64,000 nucleotides of DNA from Paraphysomonas bandaiensis (lineage: Eukaryota > Chrysophyceae). This document shows positions 25,849-39,534 of the stretch, piece after piece. The DNA lies in contig CBFFRP010000150.1 in assembly GCA_965644295.1 (NCBI GenBank), positions 310,001 to 374,000 of the forward strand, in the 5' to 3' direction. The notes under the pieces are model-generated. The model saw only the letters and a list, made by a program, of their open reading frames with translations. It made no database searches and had not been told where the DNA came from. The first letter of the stretch is position 1, and the number at the start of each line of letters is the position of its first letter. A program made the translations under genes and the position numbers.

Positions 25849-27110
25849 CCTTGGTAACGATGATATTCACCCATTACCCTATATATGAACCCACTACTAT
25901 ATTATAGCGTATTGCGTTTTACCTATAGGGTACACTATATATTAAAACCCACTACTTTAATTTCATAATAATATATTATATTGAATCACATACTGACTGC
26001 AGAACTCAACACGATCCAATATAAACACTCTATGATCTAGTGTATTGAAATCGTATATTCATGTACATAGTCCAATGGAGTATAGTGTTCGTGTGCTGAT
26101 GACATATTGCAGTACCAGTAATTATTTTTACGTATAACATAATATATTATTATAACGTCTGATTTATTAATAATACTCTTTTTATTCTTTATTATAAAGT
26201 TGCAGCACGCATTTATTATAAAAAATTTCTAGACTTGCTAATACCAAACCTAGTATTTGAAACAACAGTTAATATAACAACTGCCATTTACGGATAGCTT
26301 TCATTAAGACTACAGTAACAAAAAATAAAATAGATTTATTAGTCGACTATTATTTCATTATGTATATTCGTGTATAACCACGGACTCTAAAACATATATA
26401 TAATATATATATTATAGGTATTAAAAGTCTTATAATTAGCAATAGGCATTAAGAATCAGCACCAGTTTTTAGTAGCTAGAAGAAAACCAGTCAAGCTAGA
26501 TAGACGCCTACCTGTAACTAAGTAGTACAAACTCTATTTATTGAAAGTCTTTTATTTAGCAATAGGCGTTAAAAACCTGTACCAATATAGTGGCCAGTTG
26601 AATGCTAGACATAGTAGTTAGACCTCTACCCATAACTAATCAGCACAAATTCCATTATTCTACTATTTAACGCTACAGAAGCTGCTTGTGCGTCGCCGCA
26701 AGCACCAAGATGCAATGTGTGATTTGCTATGGTATCTAACGTTCATTGCCGAACCCCTCGGCTTGTCCCATAAGTTCTTTGTACTATTGAACTGAACCTG
26801 TAAAAGCAAGTTATATCCGTTTGTAGTGTATTATACGGGTAGCCAATGGCTACTAGCCATTATTATTATATATATCTTATTGATACACTGACTTCGCTCA
26901 CACCGATTTTTCAAGGACCATTAACACATGACAATAGTACTATAAGTAAATGAATATACTTGTAGGGTCCCTGCAGGGGATTTTAATTTGTGTTATTGTA
27001 TACTAAATATGAAAGTAAAACTATAGCACATACGCGGCTGAACTCGTACGCTATACTAGATGGGCTGACCATATCAAAGGTACAATCTATCAAAGTATGT
27101 GAAAGTGAAA
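25849..27110. other. AT-rich repeat desert
   Basis: Apart from the dispersed repeat at 26424-26713 I see only AT-rich sequence with short CCCACTACTwTA direct repeats near 25890 and 25950. No gene is supported. Confidence 0.4.
26424..26713. repeat. dispersed repeat, two adjacent copies
   Basis: A unit starting AAAGTCTT..TTAGCAATAGGCGTT and ending GCTTGTGCGTCGCCGCAAGCACCAA is seen here once nearly complete (26539-26713) and once partial (26424-26535). Other copies: 24797-24975 (inside the foldback element), 51566-51640, and inverted at 52199-52370. Confidence 0.75.
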
Positions 27111-27854
27111 TTACGTTGAGATCAATTCATAATCATAATATGCATACTGTGCTAGAACCTGCAATATAATCAATTCGCTTTTGAGCAAGCTGTTGACCTT
27201 AAACTGCATCAGGTTTCCTTTCTTCACAGACTTTTTACACTTCAAACATGAAACTTCAGTTTTTTTCTCCAATGACTCGATAAGTACTGATAGTTTAGCA
27301 GCTAAAGCTGGTGCATGAGTGTGATCTACATCACCTCCTTCAGCCACATTGATCTCGTCATCTTGCAAATGATGCACTAACAAATCAACTAACTCATTGT
27401 CCTTTAGTAGTACATCATACCAAGCTGTCTTAAGGGGTCCTATCATACCATAATGATTATACAGTGTTTCTTTGATGTTAACGGACATCCCCATATGGGG
27501 ATTTCTTTCATTATAAAAAAAAACTCGTTCATTCATTTCTTTAGCGATAGATTTCATATGCTCTCTAGCGGGTGATTGCACATCATGTATGTTGATACGT
27601 GGTATGGTAGATAGTTGAGTATTGCATGGATGGATAGTATCATCGATAGACTGTGATTGTAAGGATGGATTAAAGTATATAGAGTCATAGTATGCATAGG
27701 GTCCTACTCCACTTGTAGTTGTTTGTGTATGCCGGATGAATGTAATCCGGCTTCTACAGTCCATGGAGGGTATATTGCTCCATCCTCCGGCATACCCAAT
27801 CATATAGCGGTATACACCCAACTCCATCGCGGAGTGGATACGTCTTATCATCAC
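27111..27854 (-). CDS. orphan ORF, 247 aa, unrecognised
   Basis: A continuous 247-codon frame in otherwise gene-poor, repeat-rich DNA. It opens MMIRRIHSAMELGVYRYM and includes a Gly-Gly-Trp (YAGGWSNIPSM), a helical acidic middle (HHLQDDEINVAEGGD) and one Cys-x-x-Cys (VSCLKCKKSVKKG), followed by a helical C-terminus. A splice-acceptor-like TTCAG sits immediately before the first ATG, so it may be the last exon of something longer. No known domain is recognised; the setting makes a mobile-element gene remnant plausible. Confidence 0.4.
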   Translation of the reverse strand: MMIRRIHSAMELGVYRYMIGYAGGWSNIPSMDCRSRITFIRHTQTTTSGVGPYAYYDSIYFNPSLQSQSIDDTIHPCNTQLSTIPRINIHDVQSPAREHMKSIAKEMNERVFFYNERNPHMGMSVNIKETLYNHYGMIGPLKTAWYDVLLKDNELVDLLVHHLQDDEINVAEGGDVDHTHAPALAAKLSVLIESLEKKTEVSCLKCKKSVKKGNLMQFKVNSLLKSELIILQVLAQYAYYDYELIST

Positions 27855-28333
27855 CTGAAGTGTGTTTCTTATCCTATGAAATCTATCGTATAATGAATCA
27901 GTAACTTTACTTCCACTTCATCTTTCATTCTTCAGATACGTGAATTCATACATCTCACTTTCAGACTTCACTCTTGTCTCATTCTACAAAAACAGGAAAT
28001 TCAAGTTGAATTTCTACTGTATTTGTGCAGTATAGGACTACAACTATAAAATATTAGGTTTTTATCCATTTTTTTGATGTCATTAAGAAAAAATCTGTAA
28101 AAATACAACAGTGCATGATAGGCAGGTATATACAGTACTCTGTTGTATATATGACAGTAAACACCATGCAAGAGGTACGTATGTATGTACAACAACATCA
28201 CTCGCTCAGTCTGGTAACTCTATTCAAAGAGTTTGTCTACTAAATTCCGATTACTTCCTTGTTCTTTCTTTTTCCTTCAATTGTCGTGTGGCTTGTTAAA
28301 TTATTTTATTCGTTTATCTAACAGCACTGCATA
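27855..28333. other. intergenic, no gene seen
   Basis: Divergent spacer between the orphan ORF and the OST4 gene. The CTTTCTTTTTCCTTC run at 28263-28277 just upstream of OST4 is a pyrimidine-rich stretch typical of the region before starts here. Confidence 0.35.
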
Positions 28334-28450
28334 ATGGCTGATTTGGACGAAAACTTGATGGTGTTTGTAAATATATTAGGGGCTATTACTTTCACAGCAA
28401 TAGTGGTGTATCATGTAGTTGTTTCATCACCCCATGATGTTAAATTATGA
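28334..28450 (+). CDS. OST4: oligosaccharyltransferase subunit OST4, 38 aa
   Basis: A 39-codon frame, ATG to TGA, encodes an acidic N-terminus (MADLDENLMVFVN), a single membrane helix (LGAITFTAIVVYHVVV) and a short polar tail (SSPHDVKL). Length (38 aa; family usually 36-40), the N-x-LG start of the helix and the YH near its end match the OST4 family, the tiny single-pass subunit that stabilises the STT3/OST3 subcomplex of the N-glycosylation enzyme in the ER. No intron is needed. A pyrimidine-rich tract and a clean start precede it. Several window genes have many N-glycosylation sequons, consistent with an active pathway. A chance ORF with this exact pattern is unlikely, though the gene is very short. 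Confidence 0.75.
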   Translation: MADLDENLMVFVNILGAITFTAIVVYHVVVSSPHDVKL

Positions 28451-30493
28451 TGAATATATGTTGCATCTTTGATATTTTATAAATTCACATCTGTTGCCAT
28501 ACAGTTTACGATAAAATAACTGAGCCGTACTAGTATTCTTCAAACTGAGTTATATGTGTTATTAATTAGTCCAGGACGAAGCTCTGGTGGTGTATGGACA
28601 TGTTCTAGCAAGCCACATTTTAATGAAGCAAGACATCAATGTATATTTCAATCTCCTATACCTGTCGTTTGAATTATTGATGGGTCAGATTTATCACAAT
28701 ATGATGATGGAGGTCAGATTCATAATGGAGTAAATACCACGTATATAATAATTATTGCTATCTTTCAGCATTATTTTACTTGTTTCTTCTTTCAGGGCTA
28801 ATAGTCATTACATAATGGTCAATGATTGTACTTGAGAAATCAGTAATCACATGTCAGCATGTCAGAGGCCATATTGTAAGTAATTCAACATATCATGTAC
28901 AAGTGTCCTATTGTTAATATATAAATATTCAAGTACATGTTTTTGAAATAATCATAAAAGACTGGACATTGACTTACTAATAATTAATAACACATAGTTC
29001 TATGTGGTGTATAATATATACAGTTTAATATGTGTAGTGAGTAAATGTATTGTATGGACAGGAGATTGATGTTCAAGCTGGTGTAGCGTAGTAGGTGTGT
29101 AGTTTTTCACGGCTTTGTGGCCGTCCTGTGTGGTTGTGTACTTTGTGTCCGTTTTTAGTACTACTTGTGAACAGACTACACTGCAAGTCTTTGTTATTAC
29201 AGATAATCTATAAGCGTAAGAACACTATTCTCTGTAATCAACTTGTGACTTGTTATTGCTTACACTTGTATTTAACTATACTGGGTATGCTGACCGTTAA
29301 AGCAAGACATATTAGTAATTTCTATAATTTCAATCAGAGACTGGGTTATAACAACAGCAGTCGAGTAGACATTCAATTAGGTCTGTAAAAATTAGATTTT
29401 GCTATTCTGTTGATGCCTATCACAAAGGTCTCGAACGTATATTACACCTTACGGAAAGAGTCTACAAATCGGCGAAACAAAAGTACCAGATATTATTGCA
29501 GAATAAACTATATATATTATATGTACAATAAACTTTAAGCAGGGCTGTAACAAATCATTTGGAATGTACAGTAAGGGTTCGCGCTGCATTAAAACTTGGC
29601 ATATCAATTATTTTTTTCTGCTTATAGCCGGCCCGTATCATATGTTCGATTCTGTCATATTCATTCCGCTTTACTGATGCAGCATTACTTCTAAACGTAT
29701 TCTTCACTACATTTATGACAATGATTATACAATGCAGTATTCGAATACAGACATACCAATATCAGATAGTGCCATTGAGGGGTCTCTTTTATTAGCTGAC
29801 CGCAACAGAGAACGATAGAGTTTCAGCACTTCTTTCTGTAATCCTGATAGCGTCATTAATTCACTCGTCTACTTCACAGATCGTTTAAATATCCCAGTTA
29901 GACAAGGTGTTATTAATAGAGATCCATGAGTATTCTATACAGACATATGGCTATATAGGCACAAGCTGATATGCGGACATCACAGCTCACACTCAGAATA
30001 CAAGAGGAATGCAGAGTGTATAATCACAAAAGCAGGAAAATAGTGCATGGAATGGATTTTATCTCTTAAAATATCCGATTTCTATATGAAAAAAAGAAGT
30101 GTTTCTTGTTGATGGTTTTGATGGTGGGGAGTATGTGTGTGTCTCTGTCTGTAGAGAGGCGTATTACGTAAAGTATGGTAGTGGGCAGTAGTATATGTAG
30201 GACAGATAGTTGTATACAGCTACAGAAGTATATATATGTGTGTATGTATGTATGTGTGTGTGTGTGTGTGTATGTCTGTATGTATGTATGTATATATGCA
30301 TAGAGTTCCAGGCAGTGAGTGTTCCATCATAACACTATTGTTCCATTCCACCATCAGGACCACACGTGTGTTACTGTCAGGTGCAATATCATTCAACAAC
30401 ACTTCCCTATACTTCCTTATACCAGATTCACCTGAGGGTGTAGCGGTGGCTCATATTTAGAGACGTTATACATAATTATCGTATAGTTTAAAC
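28451..30493. other. long intergenic stretch, no gene supported
   Basis: Mostly AT-rich. The 97-codon frame at 29095-29388 has no recognisable content. CAGGGCTGTAACAAATC at 29543 resembles hAT-type ends elsewhere in the window but no partner was found. TGTA/TGTG simple repeats occupy 30228-30300, just upstream of the PGAP1-like gene. Confidence 0.4.
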
Positions 30494-33400
30494 ATGCCCG
30501 TTAAACGAGATCATAAGCCCTCATGGCACTCACAATGGATACTTGGGTTTATTCTAGTATTGTTTAGTGTCTCATTCATAACACTTGGACACTTTGCTCA
30601 GCGGAGAATAGCTGATAGCAACAAATGTGATATGACGTATTCACGTCCTCATATACAGCAGATGAGTGTAAACACATCTGTCTCTGAATATAGACTGCAT
30701 ATACACGGCAGTATTAGTGATCTGGCACCTACACCGGTACTGTTTATACCGGGAAATAGTGGATCGTAAGTTCATGTTTTGTGTTAAATAAACAATGAAT
30801 AATTATTCTTGTAGGCCGATGCAAGTTCGGTCATTTGCCTCCAGCATGCACAATGATGGCTCTCTTCAGTATTTTTCTCTTGACTTCGGAAATTCTAGAA
30901 GTGCTACACACGCGAGTACAATTCTTCTGCAGGCTGTGTTTCTCAATGATGCGCTTAGGGAAATTGCAAGCATCTACTCTTTTTCTCCTGGTATAGAACT
31001 ACTCACCCGAATGATGCATTTTCTATATTATTACGTCCTTGAAGTTAACAGCAGTTCCTTGCAGGAGAAGGACAAGTTATTATTGTGGCTCACTCTGCTG
31101 GAGGGATGGTTGCGCGAACTGCCATAGCTTTGGACAATCACCCTCGTTGTATCGTACAATCCATCCTGATGCTGGGCACTCCCAACTCAAGGCACGTTGA
31201 ATTCTATGATACTTTACGAGTACTGTTTTAATTATAGGTATGAATATTCTATTTTCAGGCCAACATACACACCAGATGCATCATTAACGAAGCTCTACTC
31301 CTCTGTGAACGCACTCTGGCGCAAATCTATGTACCCCACTTCAGCCCAATGTATGGCTGCCGCAGCAGCTGAACAAGATGATGACGTCTTCGTGAAGCAA
31401 CATGGTGCCGTTTCCGCTGATTGGTCTTGTGTCTCGTGTATTGAGCGAGTTCGTATCATTAGTATTACTGGAGGTATGTGTCCGAACATCAGCTTCTTAG
31501 GTACTCACTGTGCGTATTATGACGTACAGGTGAAGTCGACATGCAAGTGCCGAGCACTCTGACCCATCTTCACTCTATATCGCCGTTACCTCATAACAAC
31601 TCTGCGAAGCTTCCAACTCCGGTAAAAATAGGATCTCTGTTAAAACCTAAAGGCGGATGGGTTCGATATATCTTTACCTCAGTATACAGACTCATTGTCC
31701 CACCCCCACCAACTGAGAGTGCACCAGCATCTGAAACACATGAACCTAATAGAGAAGCTGTTCATCGGCCGACTGATGATTCTACGCAACCTTTTCAGGA
31801 ATCTAATGAAACTAGCAAGGAGGGCGAAGTACCTTCCCCTGACTCTCGCACCCCCTTTCAGCGCATCACGCTTGAGAGTTGGAACCAGCATATGACTCCA
31901 TACACTGAACCACAGCATATATCCGTTCGCACTTCCCAGCTTCAAGGAGTTGGGTTTCCCGTGGACCATCAGGCGCTACTGTGGTGCAAACAGCTACTGA
32001 AGGTGTCCACCAAGTACATAAAGCGACTGGCTACTCTTTCGCCAGAAGAGCACGTGAACATGTCGTCCATAGTAAAGCTACGCCCCGAGTACCGTTCTAA
32101 TGTTGATGTGAGTGGCGTTATCCCACCACTAGCGGAATTCTTGCATAGAAATGCGTCACTACACACTTTCCACACCCAGGCTGTAACTGCAGAGCGAAAT
32201 ATGTTCCATACACAACTAGGGGGTGAAACACTAAGTCTTTTTGCTCTAGTTTATAATACTTCGTACTTGACAAGCGTCCTCACATGTTACGTCTTAATTC
32301 CACTACTGATAATGGTATCAGCGGTTTTATTTGACGTGGCAGATAAGAGTGAATGGACTCGGGGAAGCAAACCCACTGGCATGTTTGAGATGCTCGCCCC
32401 ACCGAACCACATATGCTTAGGCGCACTGGACGATATCTTCATGGCACTTGTCCCCACCGCATACCTCTTTTTCAAGGCCAACTTGTTGTATGTGCTAATT
32501 CCTGCGGTGGCTGTGTGTGTGGGATTTATGACAATGGATTATTCGAACCATGCATTCTTTTTGCAGAGATATGGAACAGTGCTGCAGTGGGTGATTTCCT
32601 ACGGTGCTGCGCTTGGTCTGCATGTCGCATTTGTAGTTTTGCTCAAGCTACTAAGATGTAGTATGGGCTTATTGTTGCGGGCTGGGTACACTATTTTGCG
32701 ATATACAGTTTGGTGTAATCTTATCCGCAAGCCGATAACTTCTGCCATTAAGCCGATGAAGAAGTCGGCGAAGGCTGTAATGGATTTGTTCACCGCTGAA
32801 GCTGTTACAACCATCCTTCTTGTGTCAGTTATAACAGTCGGTGTGTATTTTAGCAAAAAGCGCTCTGAGGAGAACTACGCAAGCAATATCTTGATTGTAT
32901 CTGCTGTTGTATACTTGGCCTTGTGGGCTTTTTTCTTGGTCGTTTTTATTCTTGGCCTTGTATGGAAACACAAGAAAGAGAGCATATTATTTCCCTGTAC
33001 CATGGCTCTATATTTGCCTGGACTTATTCTGATGAAGCCCTCAGCACAATACTGCGCAAGGATAGTATCTGGGGATGTTACCACCGTAAGGACTGTATCT
33101 CAGCTGTTTGAGCTGTTTGGTCCTGACCTGATCAACTACTGTGTGGCAGTTTTCTTAATGGCGTATCACCTTCAGTACTTGCAAAGGTGAGAAAACATTT
33201 AGTTTGATGTATGTGTTGTTTTGACTCTATATTACCGAATTAGAAATGAGCTGGTTGTGAAACCCATTGCGTTTATAGTGGAGTTTTTTGACATGTCCAA
33301 GAGAGCGCAGAAAAAGTATAACTTTGGCCAGAATAGTATGGATTTTTCTACTCTTATCGCACTTAGCAGCAATAATCAGTGCTTGCACGAGGATGGGGGG

Positions 33401-33836
33401 GAAATGGCAATATTCGAAAGGAATACCAAGGTATTGTGTATATTTGTTTCTGAAAACGCTAAATTCCCTTTCTGGTGGACAGGGGGTATCATCATTGTCG
33501 AATGGTGCTGTGTTATATGGACCTGCGTACAAGGTTGTGTCGTGTAACTGTTCGGTGAACACGAAATTGAAATCATTTGCGGAGTGGTGCGACTGGTGTC
33601 GGTGCGTGAATTGTGGTGGTAAGAACCTTCCGAGACATCTTAGGGATTTGGACTCGTCCCGAACATATGGCATGCCTGATTTGAATTCTGATTTGGTGCT
33701 GGTGGTTGGCTTGGTTGTGTGTTGCACGTTTGGCATGATGTATGCCCACGAACAGCCTTATAGACACTTATACATCATGGGAGTGGTTGGCGCATCTTTT
33801 ACGTTAGCTCGAATAGCGAAGATACTTGGCTATTGA
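30494..33836 (+). CDS. PGAP1-like GPI inositol-deacylase, 995 aa
   Basis: Seven exons: 30494-30765, 30815-30990, 31065-31191, 31259-31473, 31530-33186, 33244-33430 and 33483-33836. The protein begins with a signal-anchor helix (ILGFILVLFSVSFITLG), then a lumenal lipase domain: VLFIPGNSGS/PMQVRS (oxyanion-loop region), SLDF, and the nucleophile elbow VIIVAHSAGGMVART (Ser near residue 160, rebuilt across intron 2), then MLGTPNS. After a Pro/Ser-rich insert, the motif DHQALLWCKQL precedes 8-9 membrane helices. This is the layout of PGAP1/Bst1, the ER enzyme that removes the inositol acyl chain from GPI anchors. Intron 3 appears to use a GC donor (AAG/GCACGT). The length is near the family norm (~900-1100). 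The family call is firm; the elbow has Ala in place of the first Gly. Confidence 0.88.
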
Positions 33837-34694
33837 CGACAGCACAATTTGTCCATTTTAAGTCGGTACATGCAATTGAATTTACGATGATAGCTTCCCT
33901 TCGTTGTGATATGATAGCAGACTTTTCTGGTGCAGATTTTCAGTTATGTAGATTACACAGAGTGTTAGGCTTCTTAGTTGTTTATTTAAAATAATGTGTA
34001 GATTGCTCTAAAAAATTGAGCGTCACAATCTGTCATATAGTGTCTTGCTGTAGATTAGAGTCTAATGTAGATATCTTTTCATTACTTCATTACGCAAGCT
34101 ATATACGATCTGCTCGTAAACGGTGTAAACTTGTCAGAATCAGTGCAGCGGACCACCTCAACTATGGAAACAAAGTATGGCGAAGTGATGAAACAATTAG
34201 GAGAGACGAAGTAGCAGATATTTGGTTTTATAATTGTAAGTGATTTCTGTAGTTTATTAAACATAATGTCAAGCTCTCATACACACTCTGACTCTCAGCT
34301 ACTCATCATTCAATCACTTTATTTTTCGTTCCTACTAAATTTTTCATCTGATTCTACTAAGCTAAAAGCAGTAGTTGAGCGTAGTAGGAACTAGGAACAA
34401 ATGGAAAATATAGTAGGTTTGTAGTTTTATATATTCGTTACTCCCCATACGATGTATAAAGAAACGAGGATTATATATTAATAGCCTAACGGTTCCGGTG
34501 TATATGTGTGTGATTTCGATATATATCAGATATAAGTGAATATGATACAAAAGCAATATATGACGGTGACAATCTTCGTGCATATGTACTATTCCACTCA
34601 CATACTATTTTTTCCGCTACTAATAATATATTAATTAATAATTGCAATACACAACCGAATAATATCAACAACCTAAAACTACGACTAGTGTGAT
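33837..34694. other. intergenic between convergent genes
   Basis: Between the 3' ends of the PGAP1-like gene and RIO1. A 75-codon frame at 34016-34243 (RISAADHLNYGNKVW part) looks somewhat protein-like but has no recognised domain or supporting context. Confidence 0.35.
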
Positions 34695-36604
34695 TTATTT
34701 CTTCTTTGTTCCTCCTGACTTTTTAATCGATCGCTTTTTAATGTGCTTAGGAATTTTCTGTGTACGCTTTAGTGCAGCAGCTTCTTTAGTCAACCTCTTC
34801 GCCTCCTTCCGGGCTTCTTTTTCTCTTTTTCTGGCGTCTGCGTCAGATTCCGTATTGGGAAGTCTTCTACGATATTTATTCTTTTTCTTAGGATCCCTAC
34901 CCTCATCGCCACTATTATCGTCATCTTCATCGCTGTCATCACTCTCGTCACTGCATTCAGACCCCTCTTCTCCATCTGACTCATCCCCTTCCTCAGAATC
35001 AACATCTCCGCTCTTCATCGTCCCACTATGTAATTCTGCTTCATTCGAAGTCGGTGCATCCTGTGACACCCCTCCAAGCATACTCTGCACAGCATGTGTG
35101 TACGCTTCCTCTCTATGCCCTGCATTAATCCGCGCCATTTCCTGTGCCGGATTACTAAATTCATTCAAACTCTGAGGAATATACGACTTAAGGAACACTG
35201 CGTCTGCAATATCCGCTTCATGCTTTTGCGCATCCGACTGCTCATCCATTTGTTGGTCCTCGACACCTTGTTTCTCTAACAGACGGCGAAAGATTTCCTC
35301 CAGTATTTTGACTGGCAGAGGGGGAGAAGACTTGCTCGCTTTGCTGGAACTAACTGATGGAGGAGGAGGTGGGGCGTCAGGATTGTGAGAAGTATTGGAT
35401 TCATCAGAAGCTTCAGAAAGAGAAGTAACATCAGTCTCTGTCATACCCACAGTCTGAAGCATTATATCTCTTGGCGAAGTCACAAAAACAAACAACCGAA
35501 AGTTCGATAGTGTTGGTACATCTTTCTTCCGGAAGAAATCATTGATGTTGTTGATATCCTTCTTGAGGAAGTCAGAGGCATAAGGGTGGGCATGCTCCAC
35601 AGATTGCGAAACATCAATGATGACCGCCTGGTTTCGGTGCCATAACAAATTATACTCACTCAGATCCCCGTGGACGAGATTACATTCTTGATACATTCGT
35701 CGCATATTGATACATATTGAGTTGTAGCACTTGACACTCTCTTCGTATGTAAGATCCACCTGGTTATTGTTAACATGCATTAATAATATATATGGAGAAA
35801 TTCGAATATATGATCTACTAACACAGCCATTGTAATGCCATCGAGAATACACTAATTTACAGAATATACGGAATTGTACCTCTTTGAGCCTGGGGGCACA
35901 CCATCCACCTTCTCCCAAAAAGTCCATCACTAACACATGCTGCTTGAGAAGTCTTGGCTCCGGACAAGGCAAACCTGCTACCCATAATCGTCTGAGGTTT
36001 CGTAACTCCTTCTCAGCCCATGTGCGAACCATTTTACGTGGATTCGACTTACAGTACCCATGGCGGAACCTATGCTCGCCGCTGACATATCTATAACAAA
36101 AATTAGTCCCATAAATACGATATAGTAATATAAAAATACATTTCCCTCGAGTGGGAAGTAGCATACAGTCTCTCTAAGGTCTCACCTATCACGATCACGG
36201 AATACTAATATAGATGTTTTAAATATCTTTACAGCATATTCTTCATCTTTTGACCCTTTAGCATAATATACATTTGCTTCTTTCCCCGTACTTAAACATC
36301 CATTGATTTCACTTAAATAATTGCTATTTAATAGTTTAAATAATATCATACGTGTACGAGGATCGAGTACTTGTTCAGATGTAGCCCGATCATCACGACC
36401 ATAATAATTGGGACGCTTTTCACCTTTCTTTTCAGAGCGATTAATATCGTTCGTTATACGTGACGACAAGTTGATCTTCTTCTCTAAGCCACTCATCCCA
36501 CCACTACCTCCTGATGTACTTATACTTGCCCCTTCTCCCATTAATGCAGCTTCCAGATCATCAAGATCACATGCATCATCATAATCATAATCATTATCTG
36601 ACAT
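34695..36604 (-). CDS. RIO1: RIO1-family atypical protein kinase, 564 aa
   Basis: Exons 36604-36186, 36090-35880 and 35759-34695. The start MSDNDYDYDDACDLDD is chosen over an upstream in-frame ATG because it matches the acidic RIO1 N-terminus and avoids the microsatellite. RIO hallmarks: P-loop STGKEANVYYA (~105-115), Lys in AVKIFK (126), RYVSGEHRFRHGYCKSNPRKM rebuilt over intron 1, catalytic loop HGDLSEYN (Asp242, Asn247) and metal-binding IDVSQSVE (Asp259). RIO1 acts in the last cytoplasmic steps of 40S ribosome maturation. The C-terminal tail (~330-564) is acidic, then ends in basic runs (KKKNKYRRR, GGTKKK). Intron 2 (35760-35879) is 120 bp with no in-frame stop; removing it aligns PRLKE/VDLTYEESVKCYN with the family. 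Confidence 0.93.
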
Positions 36605-37102
36605 GTTTGTATATGGAGGGGTAGGAAGGAGATGTATGTATGTATGTATGTATGTATGTATGGAGAGAGAGTGTGGACACTGAGATGGATGAGATACTGC
36701 TGTACACTTCTCATGTCGTTCTTTTATCTCGACACACTTCCCTCCCTCTGCGTCCATTCATACCTACACACTCTATTGGAGCAAACGGAGCTCCAGGTAC
36801 AGACGTGTATGTATGTATGTATGTATGTATGTATGTATGTATGTATGTATGTATGTATGTATGTATGTATGTATGTATGTATGTATGTATGTATGTATGT
36901 ATGTATGTATGTATGTATGTATGTATGTATGTATGTATGTATGTATGTATGTATGCATGTAGGTAGGTACACCGGTACATATGTAGGTAGGTACATACAT
37001 ATGGACTGCTGTGTGTGTATTCAACTATTTGGTTCTGTGTCTTGTTGAGGTGTCTTCTGGCTGGTAATGTATGTATATATCAATCCAACATAATCGTATC
37101 AA
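36605..37102. promoter_or_regulatory. bidirectional upstream region, RIO1 / LysRS
   Basis: Only about 500 bp separate two divergent housekeeping genes, both of the translation machinery, so regulatory sites for both must lie here. It contains a short TGTA array (36634-36660) and the long (ATGT)n array described separately. Confidence 0.55.
36807..36955. repeat. (ATGT)n microsatellite, ~37 copies
   Basis: Uninterrupted GTAT repeats of about 148 bp. Being a 4-bp repeat free of stops, it is open in all frames on both strands (MYVC or HTYI), which makes spurious long frames. Confidence 0.97.
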
Positions 37103-39074
<1,972 letters not shown>

Positions 39075-39534
39075 ATAGCAGTGTTGTTCGGTGATAATAA
39101 TTTTTACACGGAAATTAAATAAGTGTGGCCGTTACAGAAAGATTCCGTTGCATTCCGTTTTCGTAATTAGTAGAATTCGTAATTAGTAGAATAAATAGTA
39201 GAATATGTTAAAATTTATGTGCTAATATACTAAGTTTAGAATCATTTAATAACAGTGTTGACTTTTAAGAATAATTTTTTAACGATTAATCTTTGTTTAT
39301 TTACCAGTATTGTGCCACCTTCAAGTAAAATGAAACAGCTAGAGCATATAAGAGGCAAGATTTTCAACATAGATCATACATGCTTTGTGAATATTGTCGC
39401 GTTTGATAGCTAGAGCATAGAAGAGGCAAGATTTTCAACATAGATCATACATGCTTTGTGAATATTGTCGGGTTTGAAAAGATGTAAGATGATAAATCTG
39501 AAGACATAAATACATACAGAAGAGCATACATATC
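39075..39534. other. intergenic with a 71-bp tandem duplication
   Basis: Between convergent 3' ends. AGCTAGAGCATA..GAGGCAAGATTTTCAAC begins at 39337 and again at 39408 (period 71), the copies differing at a few bases. The second copy runs up to the 3' side of the IQ gene. Confidence 0.8.

Noticed and set aside
29095-29388. 97-codon plus-strand frame
   Set aside because: Cys/Leu-rich with no domain, start context or splice support; probably chance in AT-rich DNA.
35760-35879. The 40 extra residues in the uninterrupted RIO1 frame
   Set aside because: Borders are good GT-AG sites and removing the segment restores the family alignment, so it is treated as an intron, not as coding insert.
36632-37048. 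Several overlapping long frames of MYVC or HTYI repeats
   Set aside because: They are translations of the (ATGT)n microsatellite, which lacks stops in all frames on both strands.
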